Notes: generated by a model from the sequence alone, not told the origin. Positions 42,187 through 51,468 are shown, counted from the first letter of the stretch. The stretch: DNA of 64,000 nt from Nocardia vulneris (GCF_001613425.1 NZ_BDCI01000035.1:372001-436000); one strand, 5' to 3'. Translations and numbers: made by a program.

Positions 42187-43380
42187 ATGGACGCATACAT
42201 CACCGCGACCGCCACCTACCTACCCGGCGATGCAGTCGCCAATGACGAGATGGAATCCCGGCTGGGTTTGGTTGCCGGAAAAGAGTCCGCATTTCGCGAA
42301 ACAATCTTGAAGCACAACGGGATTCGCAGCCGCCACTATGCAATTTCTCGAGCCGGGCACCAGGACCACCTCAACGACGAGCTGGCGGCGCGCGCCGTCG
42401 ATGCCTTGCTGCGTGCCCGTGGGTTGCCGCTGAGCGAGATCGGGCTCCTCGCCGCAGGCACGACGCTGCCGGATCTGGTGGCGCCGGGGTTCGCGTCCAT
42501 GGTGCACGGCCGGCTCGCCGAATACGGTCACGCGGCACCGCTCGAGATTCTGACCGCCGGCGGTGTATGCACCTCGGGCGCCGCCGTATTGCGGCACGCG
42601 GTGAACGCGGTGTGCCTCGGCGCGCACGATCGAGCGATCGTCTGTGCTTCGGAGCTGATGAGCCAGATCATGCGCGGTCGCCGGTTCGAGCGTGAAAGCA
42701 TCCGTACCGCAACGCAATCCGAGGCACCCAAGGACTACGAGTACTTCAATTCGGAGTTCTTGCGCTGGATGCTGTCCGACGGAGCGGGTGCGGTGCTGGT
42801 GGAAAACCAGCCCGCCCCGGACCGCCCCAGCCTGCGCGTGGACTGGGTTGCCATGACCTCCTACGCGCATATGTTGCCGACCTGCATGTACATCGGCGCC
42901 GACAACGCCGAAGCACCTACCCCGGGCCATACCGTGTGGAGTGCCGCGACGGTGGACGATGCGGAAGCCGCGGGAATGCTGATGCTCCGGCAAGACACCC
43001 GCTTGCTCGGCAAGCACGTCGTCGAGATCATCGGACAGGAGCTGGAACGGCTGATCAAGGTCGGAAAGGTAGACACCGCCCGCTCGTACGACTGGTATCT
43101 ACCCCATATCAGCAGCTACTTCTTCTGGCCCAAGGTCGCTGACCGGATCCGCGAGACCGAGTTGGTCCTGCCGGACGAGCGGTGGTTCACCAACCTGGAT
43201 CGGGTCGGCAACGTCGGTAGCGCGTCGTTCTACCTCATGCTGGACGAGGCCGTTCGAACCGGACTGATCCAACCCGGTCACCGTGTCCTCGCGATGATTC
43301 CGGAGTCGGGTCGGTTCTGCGTGGCGCATGTCCAGCTCACCTGTGTTCCGCCCACTCTGCCCTCGAACGAGGCGCCGTGA
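42187..43380 (+). CDS. FabH-like ketosynthase resembling DarB (dialkylresorcinol/cyclohexanedione synthase)
   Basis: 397 residues; AGGAG lies 10 bases before ATG 42187. The opening YITATATYLPGDAVANDEME and ETILKHNGIRSRHYAI match, from memory, the DarB/StlD type of KAS III, which joins two acyl chains head to head. The triad is Cys in TAGGVCTSGAAVLRHA, His in WYLPHISSYF and Asn in VGNVGSASFY. Its stop overlaps the GTG of the next gene (GTGA), so the two proteins should be made together. Confidence 0.78.
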   Translation: MDAYITATATYLPGDAVANDEMESRLGLVAGKESAFRETILKHNGIRSRHYAISRAGHQDHLNDELAARAVDALLRARGLPLSEIGLLAAGTTLPDLVAPGFASMVHGRLAEYGHAAPLEILTAGGVCTSGAAVLRHAVNAVCLGAHDRAIVCASELMSQIMRGRRFERESIRTATQSEAPKDYEYFNSEFLRWMLSDGAGAVLVENQPAPDRPSLRVDWVAMTSYAHMLPTCMYIGADNAEAPTPGHTVWSAATVDDAEAAGMLMLRQDTRLLGKHVVEIIGQELERLIKVGKVDTARSYDWYLPHISSYFFWPKVADRIRETELVLPDERWFTNLDRVGNVGSASFYLMLDEAVRTGLIQPGHRVLAMIPESGRFCVAHVQLTCVPPTLPSNEAP

Positions 43381-44336
43381 CCGACGAGCCGACACCGATG
43401 GCGCGCACGGACGCACCGACCGCGACCGTGCTGTGGTACTCCCAAACCGGCCAAGCCCGCGAGGCCGCCGAGGCATTGCTCGCTCCCCTCCACACCGCGG
43501 GCATGAAGCTGGAGTGGGTACAGATCCGACCCGCGACGGAATACCCGTTTCCCTGGACTCTGCCGCAGTTCGCCGGAATCTTTCCGGAGGCGGTCGATCC
43601 ACGTGGGCACATCCCCGTGCGAACCACGGCGCCGGTCACCGCAGACCTCGTGGTCATCGCGTTTCCGGTCTGGTACCTGGCGCCGGCGATCCCGATCCGA
43701 TCCCTGCTGATCACCACTGCGGACATCGTCGCAGGCCGTGATGTCATCGGCCTGGCGGTCTGCCGAAACGTGTGGTGCGCGGCCGCGGTGGAGCTCGCGC
43801 AGCTGGTCACCGCAGCGGGCGGGCGCTATCTCGGTACGATCTCCGCGATCGACACGCACTCGCCGCTGATCACCGCGATCACCACGGTGCACTGGCTGCT
43901 CACCGGCCGCCGCGAGGCCTTCGGGCGTTTCCCCCGCGCCGGCGTCACCGACGCCGAACTGACCCGCCTCACCGGCCTCGGCGAACGCCTCGCGCACGAC
44001 GGCAGTGCGATCACCGACAACCCTGCCGCTGCCCCGATCACCCCTGCGCTCGCGGCGATGGAACTCGTCATGGCGCCGCTTTTCCGGGTCTTCGGCCGCA
44101 TCGCCGCGGCCAGCCCACCCGGCAGCCTCGCCCGACGCGCCAAGCTCACCGGCACGGCGGGAATCATCATCGCGGCACTAGTGGGCGGCCCGCCGATCGC
44201 TGCCCTGACCCGGTTGGTCGCACGACACCGCTTCGACAATTGGCTGGATCGACGCCTCGCCCCCGCGGTCCATCCGCAGGGCTCCGCCGACCGGCAGCCC
44301 AGCCCACGGCGGTCCTCGCGTCAGGAGTTCCCATGA
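43377..44336 (+). CDS. Flavodoxin-like enzyme resembling DarA (resorcinol-forming oxidoreductase)
   Basis: 319 residues, GTG 43377. VLWYSQTGQAREAAEALLAPL binds flavin phosphate, and VQIRPATEYPFPWTLPQF followed by FPEAVDPRG is the pattern I associate with DarA, annotated as dialkylresorcinol condensing enzyme or aromatase. The C-terminal third has a hydrophobic stretch (GTAGIIIAALVGGPPIAAL), so it may sit at the membrane. DarA-type enzymes oxidise the DarB product to a resorcinol. Confidence 0.7.
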   Translation: MTDEPTPMARTDAPTATVLWYSQTGQAREAAEALLAPLHTAGMKLEWVQIRPATEYPFPWTLPQFAGIFPEAVDPRGHIPVRTTAPVTADLVVIAFPVWYLAPAIPIRSLLITTADIVAGRDVIGLAVCRNVWCAAAVELAQLVTAAGGRYLGTISAIDTHSPLITAITTVHWLLTGRREAFGRFPRAGVTDAELTRLTGLGERLAHDGSAITDNPAAAPITPALAAMELVMAPLFRVFGRIAAASPPGSLARRAKLTGTAGIIIAALVGGPPIAALTRLVARHRFDNWLDRRLAPAVHPQGSADRQPSPRRSSRQEFP

Positions 44337-45361
44337 ATCCGCCACCCGTCGACTACCTGCTGCAACTCGCGAACGGATACGCCGCCACCGGCGTGCTGGC
44401 CACCGCGCTCGAGCTCGATCTGTTCGCTACTCTCGACAAGCTCGGGCCTACCGAGCTCGATGATCTCGCGATCGCCATCGGCCTCTCACCCCGCCCGGCC
44501 GAGCAGTTTCTCGCCGCGTGCGTCGGTCTCGGGCTGACCATCGTCGACGCCGACAACCGGTGCCACAACAGCGATCTCGCCACCGCCTACCTCCTTCCGC
44601 ATCGTCCCGGCTATCTCGGCGACTTCGTCCGGTTCCAGTTCGATCGCGAATACCCCGCATGGCACCGACTCGCGGACGCCCTGCGCGACAACCAGCCCAT
44701 CACCCGGCAGTCGGATCCGCATCGGCACCGGCTGTTCGACCGAACCGATCCCGATATCAAAGGCTTCATCACCGCCCTGCACCCCATGGCGATCTCGGCG
44801 GGTGCCGCGATGGCGAAGCTTCCGATCTGGGACGACCACCACGCTCTTCTCGATGTCGGCGGCGGCTCGGGCGGCTACAGCCTGGGCCTGTGCGAAGCCT
44901 TGCCCGCTCTCACCGCCACCGTGTACGACGTCGACGACATCACCGATATCACACGGGGTTTCGTCGGTCATCACGACAGAATCACCGTCGTCGACGGAGA
45001 CTTCTATACCGATCCGGCGCTGCCCGGCAGCCACGACACCATCCTGCTGGCCAACATCCTGCACGACTGGGGACCCGATACCCGTGCCATGCTGTTGGCC
45101 AAAGCTCATGCGGCCCTGCCCCACAACGGCGCGATCATCATCATCGAGCACATGCTCGACGACACTCGAACCGGTCCCCTGCAAGCCGCGGTGATGGGGC
45201 TGAACATGATCGTCGAAACCGACGCGGGGCGCTCCTACCACCCCGCCGATCACGCCAAAGCCCTTCGTGCCGCCGGGTTCACCGCTATCCACACCCACGC
45301 CAGCGACCTACCGACCGGCAACTACCTGATCATCGGTCGTGCCGACCACTTGTCACCGTGA
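44333..45361 (+). CDS. SAM-dependent O-methyltransferase (class I, plant COMT-like)
   Basis: 342 residues from ATG 44333 (AGGAG; overlaps the previous stop as ATGA). The N-terminal dimerisation helices precede motif I LLDVGGGSGGYSLGL, the acidic loop YDVDDITDI, VDGDFYTD and ILHDWGPDTRAMLL, where the His of LHDW is the catalytic base of phenol O-methyltransferases. A phenolic substrate such as a resorcinol made by the two preceding enzymes fits well. Confidence 0.88.
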   Translation: MNPPPVDYLLQLANGYAATGVLATALELDLFATLDKLGPTELDDLAIAIGLSPRPAEQFLAACVGLGLTIVDADNRCHNSDLATAYLLPHRPGYLGDFVRFQFDREYPAWHRLADALRDNQPITRQSDPHRHRLFDRTDPDIKGFITALHPMAISAGAAMAKLPIWDDHHALLDVGGGSGGYSLGLCEALPALTATVYDVDDITDITRGFVGHHDRITVVDGDFYTDPALPGSHDTILLANILHDWGPDTRAMLLAKAHAALPHNGAIIIIEHMLDDTRTGPLQAAVMGLNMIVETDAGRSYHPADHAKALRAAGFTAIHTHASDLPTGNYLIIGRADHLSP

Positions 45362-45369
45362 CTCCGTCG

Positions 45370-45389
45370 GCGCGCTCCGTGGGGCGCGC
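45370..45389. terminator. Bidirectional hairpin between convergent genes
   Basis: GCGCGCTC, four bases, GGGCGCGC (one G-T pair) in the 40-bp gap between the methyltransferase (+) and the nitroreductase (-). Its location between converging stops makes a shared terminator likely. Confidence 0.5.
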
Positions 45390-45401
45390 GGCCGGCCCAG
45401 C

Positions 45402-45995
45402 TCACCGCCAGACGACCAGCTCTTCGAGCGGTTTGCGGCGGTCGGCGAGGCGACGGTCGGGTGCGGCGTCCGGGTCTGCGGGGTAGCCGAGGGTGAGGAT
45501 GCCGACTAGGGCGACGTCGTCTGGTAGCTGGGCGATCTTCGCGAGGGCGTCGAGTTCGTCGGGCGGGGCGGGGCTGTAGAAGCCGGTGGTCAGTCCCGCG
45601 TCGATCGCGGCGAGTTGCAGGAGCGCGAACAGTGCGCCGGCGTCGAACCACCAGAACGGGACGGGCCAAGGGATTTCGGTGTTGCCGGTGAGTTTGTCGG
45701 GTTCGGTGTAGCGCTCGTGATAGGACGCTTCTCGGATCCCGAGGGCGATGTGCACCGGGGCTTGCGAGATCCACGGTTGATGACCGTGTTCGAGATACCA
45801 GGGCTCCGCGACCGCCGCCAGCTGTCCGCGCAGCACCGGATCGGTGATCACCACCAGTCGATGACCTTGGCTGTATCCGGCGCTGGGGGCGCGGCGGACG
45901 ACCCGCACCACCCGCCGCAGCGTCTCGGCGGGCACCGGATCGGGCCGGTAGTGCCGCACCATCCGGCGGCCGCGCAGTACTTCGGTGAAATCCAT
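45402..45995 (-). CDS. Nitroreductase-family protein
   Basis: 197 residues from ATG 45995 (AAAGG upstream). The FMN-binding start is RGRRMVRHYRPDPVP and APSAGYSQGHRLVV; DAGALFALLQLAAIDAGL and GILTLGYPADPDA follow. These enzymes reduce nitro or quinone compounds with NAD(P)H. It is three bases downstream of the MFS transporter on the same strand, so they form a unit, perhaps for detoxification. Confidence 0.88.
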   Translation of the reverse strand: MDFTEVLRGRRMVRHYRPDPVPAETLRRVVRVVRRAPSAGYSQGHRLVVITDPVLRGQLAAVAEPWYLEHGHQPWISQAPVHIALGIREASYHERYTEPDKLTGNTEIPWPVPFWWFDAGALFALLQLAAIDAGLTTGFYSPAPPDELDALAKIAQLPDDVALVGILTLGYPADPDAAPDRRLADRRKPLEELVVWR

Positions 45996-45998
45996 CGT

Positions 45999-47216
45999 TC
46001 AAGCCTTTCGATTCAGAGCGGGTCGTAGTCGGCGAATGGGCAGCAGGGTGAGCAGGCCGAGCCCGCCCAGGATGGCGAAGGCGAGCCGGAAATCGCCTGT
46101 GCTGTCCCGTAGTACGCCCACCAGCACGGGAGCCGACGCGGCACTGCCGTAGCCGACGAAGAACGCCAGCGCGCTGATCCGTCCGGCTTCACCGGCATCG
46201 CGACTCACCAGCACCGGCATGGTCAGCACGAGCGTGAAGAGGCCGCCGTGCCCGACGCCGAGGGCGACGATCCACACCCAGGCCGCTGTGCCCGGCGCGA
46301 GGGCCAGACCCAGAAAGCCTGCGGCAGTGACGATCATGGTGACCGCGAGGGCGCCACGCTTGTCCTCGCGCTCACCGAGCAGCATCGGCACGGCCGGCAT
46401 CGCGACGACCTGGATGGCGATCATGACCGTCAGCATGACGCCGGACGCCGCCGCGCTGTAGCCCCCACTGTTGTGCAGCAGCGGTGCGACCCACGCCAAT
46501 TCGCAGTAATACAGCGCCGAGTTGACCGCGGACAGAATGGTGATCCGCCACGCCGAACCGCTGCGCCAGGGCAGGCCCCGGGTCGCCGGACCCGCAAGGG
46601 CGGCAACGCCTTCCAGCCCCAGCGCACCTTTTGCACCGGACCACAGCACCATTCCCGCCACCGCGAGGACCGCCCACGAGGCCAGCGCTGCCGGCCAGGA
46701 GCCCAGCAGGTCGGCCAACGGCGCGCTGACACCGGCCGCCACCGCTCCGCCGAGCCCGAGACCCGCCGTGTAGATGCCCGTCACCAGCGTGGCCCGATCG
46801 GCGAACCGCGTCTTGACCACGGCGGGCAACAGGGTCTGCGCGATCGCGATACCGGCCCCCACGATCGCCGCGCTGCTCAATTGCAGCCAGGTGGACGCGC
46901 CGGCCGAGCGGGCCGCCGTGGCGATCGCGATGATCGCGAGCCCGAGCAGCACCCCGCGCTGCAATCCGAAGCGACGTCCCACGTATGCGCCCAGCGGTGC
47001 GCAGACGCCCATCGCCAGCGTGGGAACGGTGGTCAGCAAAGCCACGCCGGTCGCGGACAGATCCAGGTCGGTCTGGATGCGGTCCACCAGCGGCGCGACG
47101 GCCGCGATGGCCGGGCGCAGGTTCGCGGCGGCGGCGAACAGCGCGACCGCGGCGGCGCCCAGTGCGGTGCGGGATGCAATCCCTGTCATGAGGTACCCCA
47201 GGTTGATCTCGGACAT
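45999..47216 (-). CDS. MFS transporter, CynX/NimT type
   Basis: About 405 residues with 12 hydrophobic segments; AAANLRPAIAAVAPL at helix 1 is typical of the CynX/NimT (2-nitroimidazole/cyanate) branch. ATG 47216 lies inside the first Rrf2 operator; ATG 47189 is an alternative start that leaves the operator untranslated. It forms a unit with the nitroreductase and is divergent from the Rrf2 gene, which should repress it. Confidence 0.88.
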   Translation of the reverse strand: MSEINLGYLMTGIASRTALGAAAVALFAAAANLRPAIAAVAPLVDRIQTDLDLSATGVALLTTVPTLAMGVCAPLGAYVGRRFGLQRGVLLGLAIIAIATAARSAGASTWLQLSSAAIVGAGIAIAQTLLPAVVKTRFADRATLVTGIYTAGLGLGGAVAAGVSAPLADLLGSWPAALASWAVLAVAGMVLWSGAKGALGLEGVAALAGPATRGLPWRSGSAWRITILSAVNSALYYCELAWVAPLLHNSGGYSAAASGVMLTVMIAIQVVAMPAVPMLLGEREDKRGALAVTMIVTAAGFLGLALAPGTAAWVWIVALGVGHGGLFTLVLTMPVLVSRDAGEAGRISALAFFVGYGSAASAPVLVGVLRDSTGDFRLAFAILGGLGLLTLLPIRRLRPALNRKA

Positions 47217-47262
47217 TTTCTATCCGAGTTCTATCACATCTCGGATATCTCATGTCCGAGAT
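47206..47262. promoter_or_regulatory. Two CTCGGA-N9-TCCGAG operators, 32 bp apart
   Basis: CTCGGA at 47208-47213 with TCCGAG at 47223-47228, and CTCGGA at 47240-47245 with TCCGAG at 47255-47260. Each pair has a 9-nt spacer, and the centres are 32 bp apart, about three helical turns. They fill the gap between the MFS and Rrf2 genes; the first covers the MFS start. This is a textbook layout for two Rrf2 dimers on one DNA face. Confidence 0.85.
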
Positions 47263-47277
47263 CGGTAGGATGGGGTC

Positions 47278-47760
47278 GTGAAGATGTCGAACGGTGTGGA
47301 GTGGGCCCTGCACAGCTGCGTCACGCTCAGCCAGAGCCAGGAGCCGGTGCCGGCGGCTCGGCTGGCCGAATTGCACGGCACCCCACCGGCTTACACGGCC
47401 AAGCAGCTACAGGCTCTGTCCCGAGCGGGCATCGTCCGGTCCACCGCCGGTCAGGTCGGCGGGTACGCCCTCACCCGACCGGCCGCGCAGATCAGCGTGC
47501 TCGACATCACGCAGGCGATCGACGGGACCGAACCGGCCTACCGCTGCGCGGAAATCCGGCAACGTGGACCACTGGGTATTCCTGCCGAGCAGTGTGCGCG
47601 GCCGTGCGCGATCGCCCGCACCATGGCGGCCGCCCAGCAGGCGTGGTCGCGTGCGCTCGCCGAGGTCTCCGTGGCCGACTTGGCCGCGGGCATCGACGAC
47701 GACAGCGGCGGCACCGCGCTGGCCGATGTGCGAGGCTGGCTGCGCGACACTCGGAACTGA
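47278..47760 (+). CDS. Rrf2-family transcriptional regulator
   Basis: 160 residues, GTG 47278 (ATG 47284 possible). The winged helix has EWALHSCVTLSQSQEPVPAA and AGIVRSTAGQVGGYALTRP. Three cysteines in YRCAEIRQRGPLG and EQCARPCAIA are placed as in NsrR/IscR-type Fe-S or thiol sensors. It likely represses the divergent MFS-nitroreductase pair and itself through the two operators just upstream. Confidence 0.9.
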   Translation: MKMSNGVEWALHSCVTLSQSQEPVPAARLAELHGTPPAYTAKQLQALSRAGIVRSTAGQVGGYALTRPAAQISVLDITQAIDGTEPAYRCAEIRQRGPLGIPAEQCARPCAIARTMAAAQQAWSRALAEVSVADLAAGIDDDSGGTALADVRGWLRDTRN

Positions 47761-47785
47761 GGCGGTTCGGTGCTGCGTGGTCGGG

Positions 47786-48337
47786 TCAGTCGAGCACGTA
47801 GCGCTGCAGCATCACGTTGTCGAAATGCCTCGTTTCGGCCAGGCGGAGCTGGATTCGCTTGTCCAGCGGGGGGAACAGCGGTGTGCCGCCGCCGAGCACC
47901 ACCGGGCTGACGAACAACCAGTACTCGTCGACGAGACCGTGCGGGATCAGCGCGGCGCCGAGTTCCGCGCCGCCGACCTCCATCACCCCGTCGCCCTCGA
48001 CCTTCAACTTGCGAACTTCCTCGACCGCGTTCTCCCGCACCAACCTGCTGTTCCACTGGACCTCGGTGAGCGTCCTGGAGAAGACCACCTTCGGCTTGTC
48101 CGTCCAGAGCCGGCCGAACTCGCGTTCGATGGGCGACGCATCCGCGGGGACGTGCGGCCAATATTCGGCCATCAACTCGTACAGGCGGCGGCCGTGCAGC
48201 GAGATCTCGATCTCGCGGTACCGGTCGTTGTGGAACTGGTGCAGCTCGTCGTCGGGATCCGACCAGTCGATCTTGCCGTCCCGATCGTTGATGAAACCGT
48301 CCAGGGAGACGGTGAACGAATAGATCAGTTTTCGCAT
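47786..48337 (-). CDS. RibD C-terminal / dihydrofolate-reductase-like protein
   Basis: 183 residues, ATG 48337 with GGGAGG upstream. RKLIYSFTVSLDGFINDRDG starts the fold; VFSRTLTEVQWNSRLV, VMEVGGAELGAALIPHGLVDEYW and SPVVLGGGTPLF are family landmarks. Such stand-alone proteins are NADPH-dependent reductases of unknown substrate, common in actinobacteria. It is convergent with the Rrf2 gene. Confidence 0.88.
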   Translation of the reverse strand: MRKLIYSFTVSLDGFINDRDGKIDWSDPDDELHQFHNDRYREIEISLHGRRLYELMAEYWPHVPADASPIEREFGRLWTDKPKVVFSRTLTEVQWNSRLVRENAVEEVRKLKVEGDGVMEVGGAELGAALIPHGLVDEYWLFVSPVVLGGGTPLFPPLDKRIQLRLAETRHFDNVMLQRYVLD

Positions 48338-48479
48338 GACTGAACAGACCTCCCGGACGCGCGAAACTCATCGGACAGGGCGGAACACATTATGCGCCGA
48401 CGGTCCGGTCCCCTTGTCGAAGTGGCCAAACTTGTTGAATATCAAACTATTCCGACCGTGCAGTTCTTATCATGGTCGG

Positions 48480-49877
48480 GTGAGCTTTCCCGGGTCGATC
48501 GTGCGGGCGTTGCAGGCGGATCCGGGAAAAGTCGTGGTCGAGCACGGCGCACGCACGGTAACCAGGGCACAGTTGCTCACCATGATGGGCACGGTCGCGG
48601 GCGGGCTACGGGAGCGGGGGCTCGGTCCTGGCCGCGGCGTGGCGCTGCGGGTGGACGTCAGCGCCGAATCGCTGGCCGCGTATTTGGCGGCCTACACCCT
48701 CGGCTGCCGGGTCGTCGGGGTGCGCCCGGGGCTCAGCGCGCGGCAGCTGGCGCATGTGCTGAGCAACGGGGTGGACGCGGTCTTGGACGACGAGCAGGTG
48801 CATGCGCTGCTGGCGGGCCCGGCGCAGCCGGTGACGGTCGAGGCGCGTTCCGGTGACATCGCCCGGGTCGCCTACACCAGCGGCACCACCGGCCTGCCGA
48901 AGGGCTGCGCGCAGACCTACCGGGCGATGTCGGCGCATTGGTCGTGGGGCAAGCCGACTTGGAGCCCGGAGACGGCCGCACTCGCCGCCTGCGCCGAGCG
49001 CTACCTGCTGTTCGGCACCCTGGCCAGCGCGGTGGTGCAGGACTATCTCGCGCTGTGCCTGCTGGGTGGCGGCACCGCGGTTATCCCGGAACCTGTTGGC
49101 ACAGAACTATTTCCAGAGGTGATCGCGCGACTGCGGATCACCGCCACGATCATGAACGTGCCCCGCCTCTACCAGATGCTGGACGCACTGCGCACCGCCC
49201 CGGCGGACACGAGCAGCCTGCGCGCCATGGTGGTGGCGGGCTCGCCGCTGGCCCCGCATCGGCTCGCGGACGCGGTGCGGGCGCTTGGTCCGGTGGTACA
49301 TCAGGCCTACGGGCAGACCGAGACCGGCGGCTTGACCGCGTTGACGCCCGCCGAAATCGACAGCGGCGTACTAGCTTCGGTCGGTCGCCCGCTCCCCGGC
49401 GTCGCGGTGGACATCCGGGACGGCGAGATCTATGTCCGCAACGAGTACATGATGTCCGAGTACCTCGGCGACCCGGCCGAAACCGCCGACGTCCTCGTCG
49501 ACGGCTGGGTGCGCACCCGCGACCTGGGTTACCTCGCGGACGGCTACCTCTATCTGACCGGCCGGGCGCGCGACGTCATCATCGTGGACGCGCTGCCGGT
49601 GTACGCGGGTCCGATCGAACGGCTGCTCGCCGGGCACCCGGATATCGACCAGGCCTACGTCGTCGGCGCGCCGGACGATCGCCGCGGTGAAGCGGTGCAC
49701 GCCTTCGTGGTACCGCGTCCGGGCCGTACGCCGGACTCGATCGCATTGTCCGCCCTGGTGCACGCCGAACTCGGGGAATCGAGTGTGCCGCAGTCCTACA
49801 CGGTGGTGCCGGAAGCGCCGACCGCGGCCAGCGGGAAGCCGGACAAGAAGGCCTTGCTGGAGCTGTATCCACGGTAA
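48480..49877 (+). CDS. AMP-dependent acyl/aryl ligase
   Basis: 465 residues from GTG 48480; no clear Shine-Dalgarno, so a leaderless transcript is possible. The P-loop is VAYTSGTTGLPKGCAQTY, then HQAYGQTETGG, RTRDLGYLADGYLYLTGRARDVI and, at the end, TAASGKPDKKALL with the adenylating lysine. It activates a carboxylic acid as acyl-AMP and probably forms a CoA thioester. It heads a four-gene operon with three oxidative enzymes. Confidence 0.88.
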   Translation: MSFPGSIVRALQADPGKVVVEHGARTVTRAQLLTMMGTVAGGLRERGLGPGRGVALRVDVSAESLAAYLAAYTLGCRVVGVRPGLSARQLAHVLSNGVDAVLDDEQVHALLAGPAQPVTVEARSGDIARVAYTSGTTGLPKGCAQTYRAMSAHWSWGKPTWSPETAALAACAERYLLFGTLASAVVQDYLALCLLGGGTAVIPEPVGTELFPEVIARLRITATIMNVPRLYQMLDALRTAPADTSSLRAMVVAGSPLAPHRLADAVRALGPVVHQAYGQTETGGLTALTPAEIDSGVLASVGRPLPGVAVDIRDGEIYVRNEYMMSEYLGDPAETADVLVDGWVRTRDLGYLADGYLYLTGRARDVIIVDALPVYAGPIERLLAGHPDIDQAYVVGAPDDRRGEAVHAFVVPRPGRTPDSIALSALVHAELGESSVPQSYTVVPEAPTAASGKPDKKALLELYPR

Positions 49878-49899
49878 CGCCAGACATTTGGAGGAGACG

Positions 49900-51468
49900 T
49901 TGTCCGAACTCGACTACCTGATCATCGGCGCGGGACCGGCAGGTCTCCAAATGGGTCACCACCTACAGCAGGCGGGCCGCGACTATCTGATCGTGGAGGG
50001 CGGGCCCGCCGCCGGCACGTTCTTCACCAGGTATCCCCGGCACCGCCAGCTGATCTCGATCAACAAGGTGCACACGGGCTGGGACGATCCGGAGCTGAAC
50101 CTGCGCATGGACTGGAATTCGCTGCTACCGGGCCCACCGTTCAAGGACTACTCGCGACGCTTCTTCCCGGCGGCGGACGATATGGTCCGCTATCTCCGTG
50201 ATTATGCTGTGCGACAAGGCTTGTCGATCCGCTACGACACCCGGGTGGCACGGATCAGCCGCCCGGATCTGTTCGAGGTCGCCGATCAGCACGGCGAGGT
50301 GCTGCGCGCACACCGGCTGATCGTCGCCACCGGCGTCTCGAAACCTTATGTGCCGGATATCCCTGGTATCGAGACGGCCGAGCTGTACAGCGAAGTATCG
50401 GTCGACCCGGCGGATTTCACCGATCAGCGGGTGCTGATCATCGGAAAAGGCAACTCGGCCTTCGAAACCGCGGACAATCTCACCGAGACCACCGCGCTGA
50501 TCCATGTCGCCGGACCGCATTCGGTGCGGCTGGCCTGGCAGACCCACTTCGTCGGCCATCTGCGCGCGGTCAACAACAACTTCCTCGATACCTATCAGCT
50601 CAAGTCGCAGAATGCGATCCTGGACGGCAACGTGGTCGATATCGCGCGGCAGTCGGACGGGTCGTATCTGGTGACGGTGAGTTTCTCCCGGGCCGACGAG
50701 GTCACCAAGGACATCCGCTACGACCGGGTGATCGTGGCAACCGGATTCCGGTTCGACGCCTCGATCTTCGCCCCGGAGTGCCGGCCGGAACTGGCGATCA
50801 ACGATCGCTTCCCGGCCCAGACCCCGGCGTGGGAGTCGACCACGGTACCGGGGCTGTACTTCGCGGGCACGATCACGCAGGAGCGTGATTTCAAGCAGTC
50901 CACCAGCGGATTCATCCACGGGTTCCGTTATGGGACAAGGGCATTGCACCGGATCCTGGAGCAGCGACACCATCAGCAGATCTGGCCGCACCGCGAACTC
51001 GGCACGACCGCGGCCGACGTCGGCGCGGCGATCCTCGAGCGGGTGAACCGGACCTCGGCGCTGTGGCAGATGTTCGCCTTTCTCGGCGATCTGGTCACGG
51101 TTGGCCCCGACGCGCAGGCGCGGTACTGGACGGAACTACCGGTCGACTACCTCGTAACTGCCATCGCGGCAGGAGATTTCGGCGAGGTGGAGACCTACTT
51201 GGTGATCACCCTCGAGTACGGTAAGGATCACGACCGCTTCGATCCGTTCGACATCAACGCACGGCGCATCGCCCAGTCCGACGCCGAACACGCCCTAGAC
51301 GGCCGGTATCTGCACCCGGTCGTCCGGCAGTATCGCGACGGGCGCCAGATCGCCGAACATCACATCACGGAGAATCTCGAAAACGAGTGGACGCACGAAA
51401 CGGTGCACCGCAAGCCGCTGTTCGATTTCTTGACGACCGCGCTGCCCGCCCCGGAGCCGACGCGGTGA
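49900..51468 (+). CDS. FOXRED2-like flavin monooxygenase
   Basis: 522 residues, TTG 49900 after GGAGGAG. The FAD motif is LIIGAGPAGLQMG and the NAD(P) motif LIIGKGNSAFETADNL. Stretches such as HTGWDDPELNLRMDWNSLL, DYSRRFFPAADDMVRYLRDY, LRAVNNNFLDTYQLKSQ and STSGFIHGFRYGTRALH match the eukaryotic ER flavoprotein FOXRED2 as I remember it. Bacterial members likely oxygenate or oxidise a small molecule. It is the second gene of the operon, 22 bases after the ligase. Confidence 0.82.
   Translation: MSELDYLIIGAGPAGLQMGHHLQQAGRDYLIVEGGPAAGTFFTRYPRHRQLISINKVHTGWDDPELNLRMDWNSLLPGPPFKDYSRRFFPAADDMVRYLRDYAVRQGLSIRYDTRVARISRPDLFEVADQHGEVLRAHRLIVATGVSKPYVPDIPGIETAELYSEVSVDPADFTDQRVLIIGKGNSAFETADNLTETTALIHVAGPHSVRLAWQTHFVGHLRAVNNNFLDTYQLKSQNAILDGNVVDIARQSDGSYLVTVSFSRADEVTKDIRYDRVIVATGFRFDASIFAPECRPELAINDRFPAQTPAWESTTVPGLYFAGTITQERDFKQSTSGFIHGFRYGTRALHRILEQRHHQQIWPHRELGTTAADVGAAILERVNRTSALWQMFAFLGDLVTVGPDAQARYWTELPVDYLVTAIAAGDFGEVETYLVITLEYGKDHDRFDPFDINARRIAQSDAEHALDGRYLHPVVRQYRDGRQIAEHHITENLENEWTHETVHRKPLFDFLTTALPAPEPTR

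Noticed and set aside
41865..42215. A 116-codon minus-strand frame in the divergent gap before the DarB-like gene
   Set aside because: It overlaps the start of that gene, has no RBS and atypical composition.
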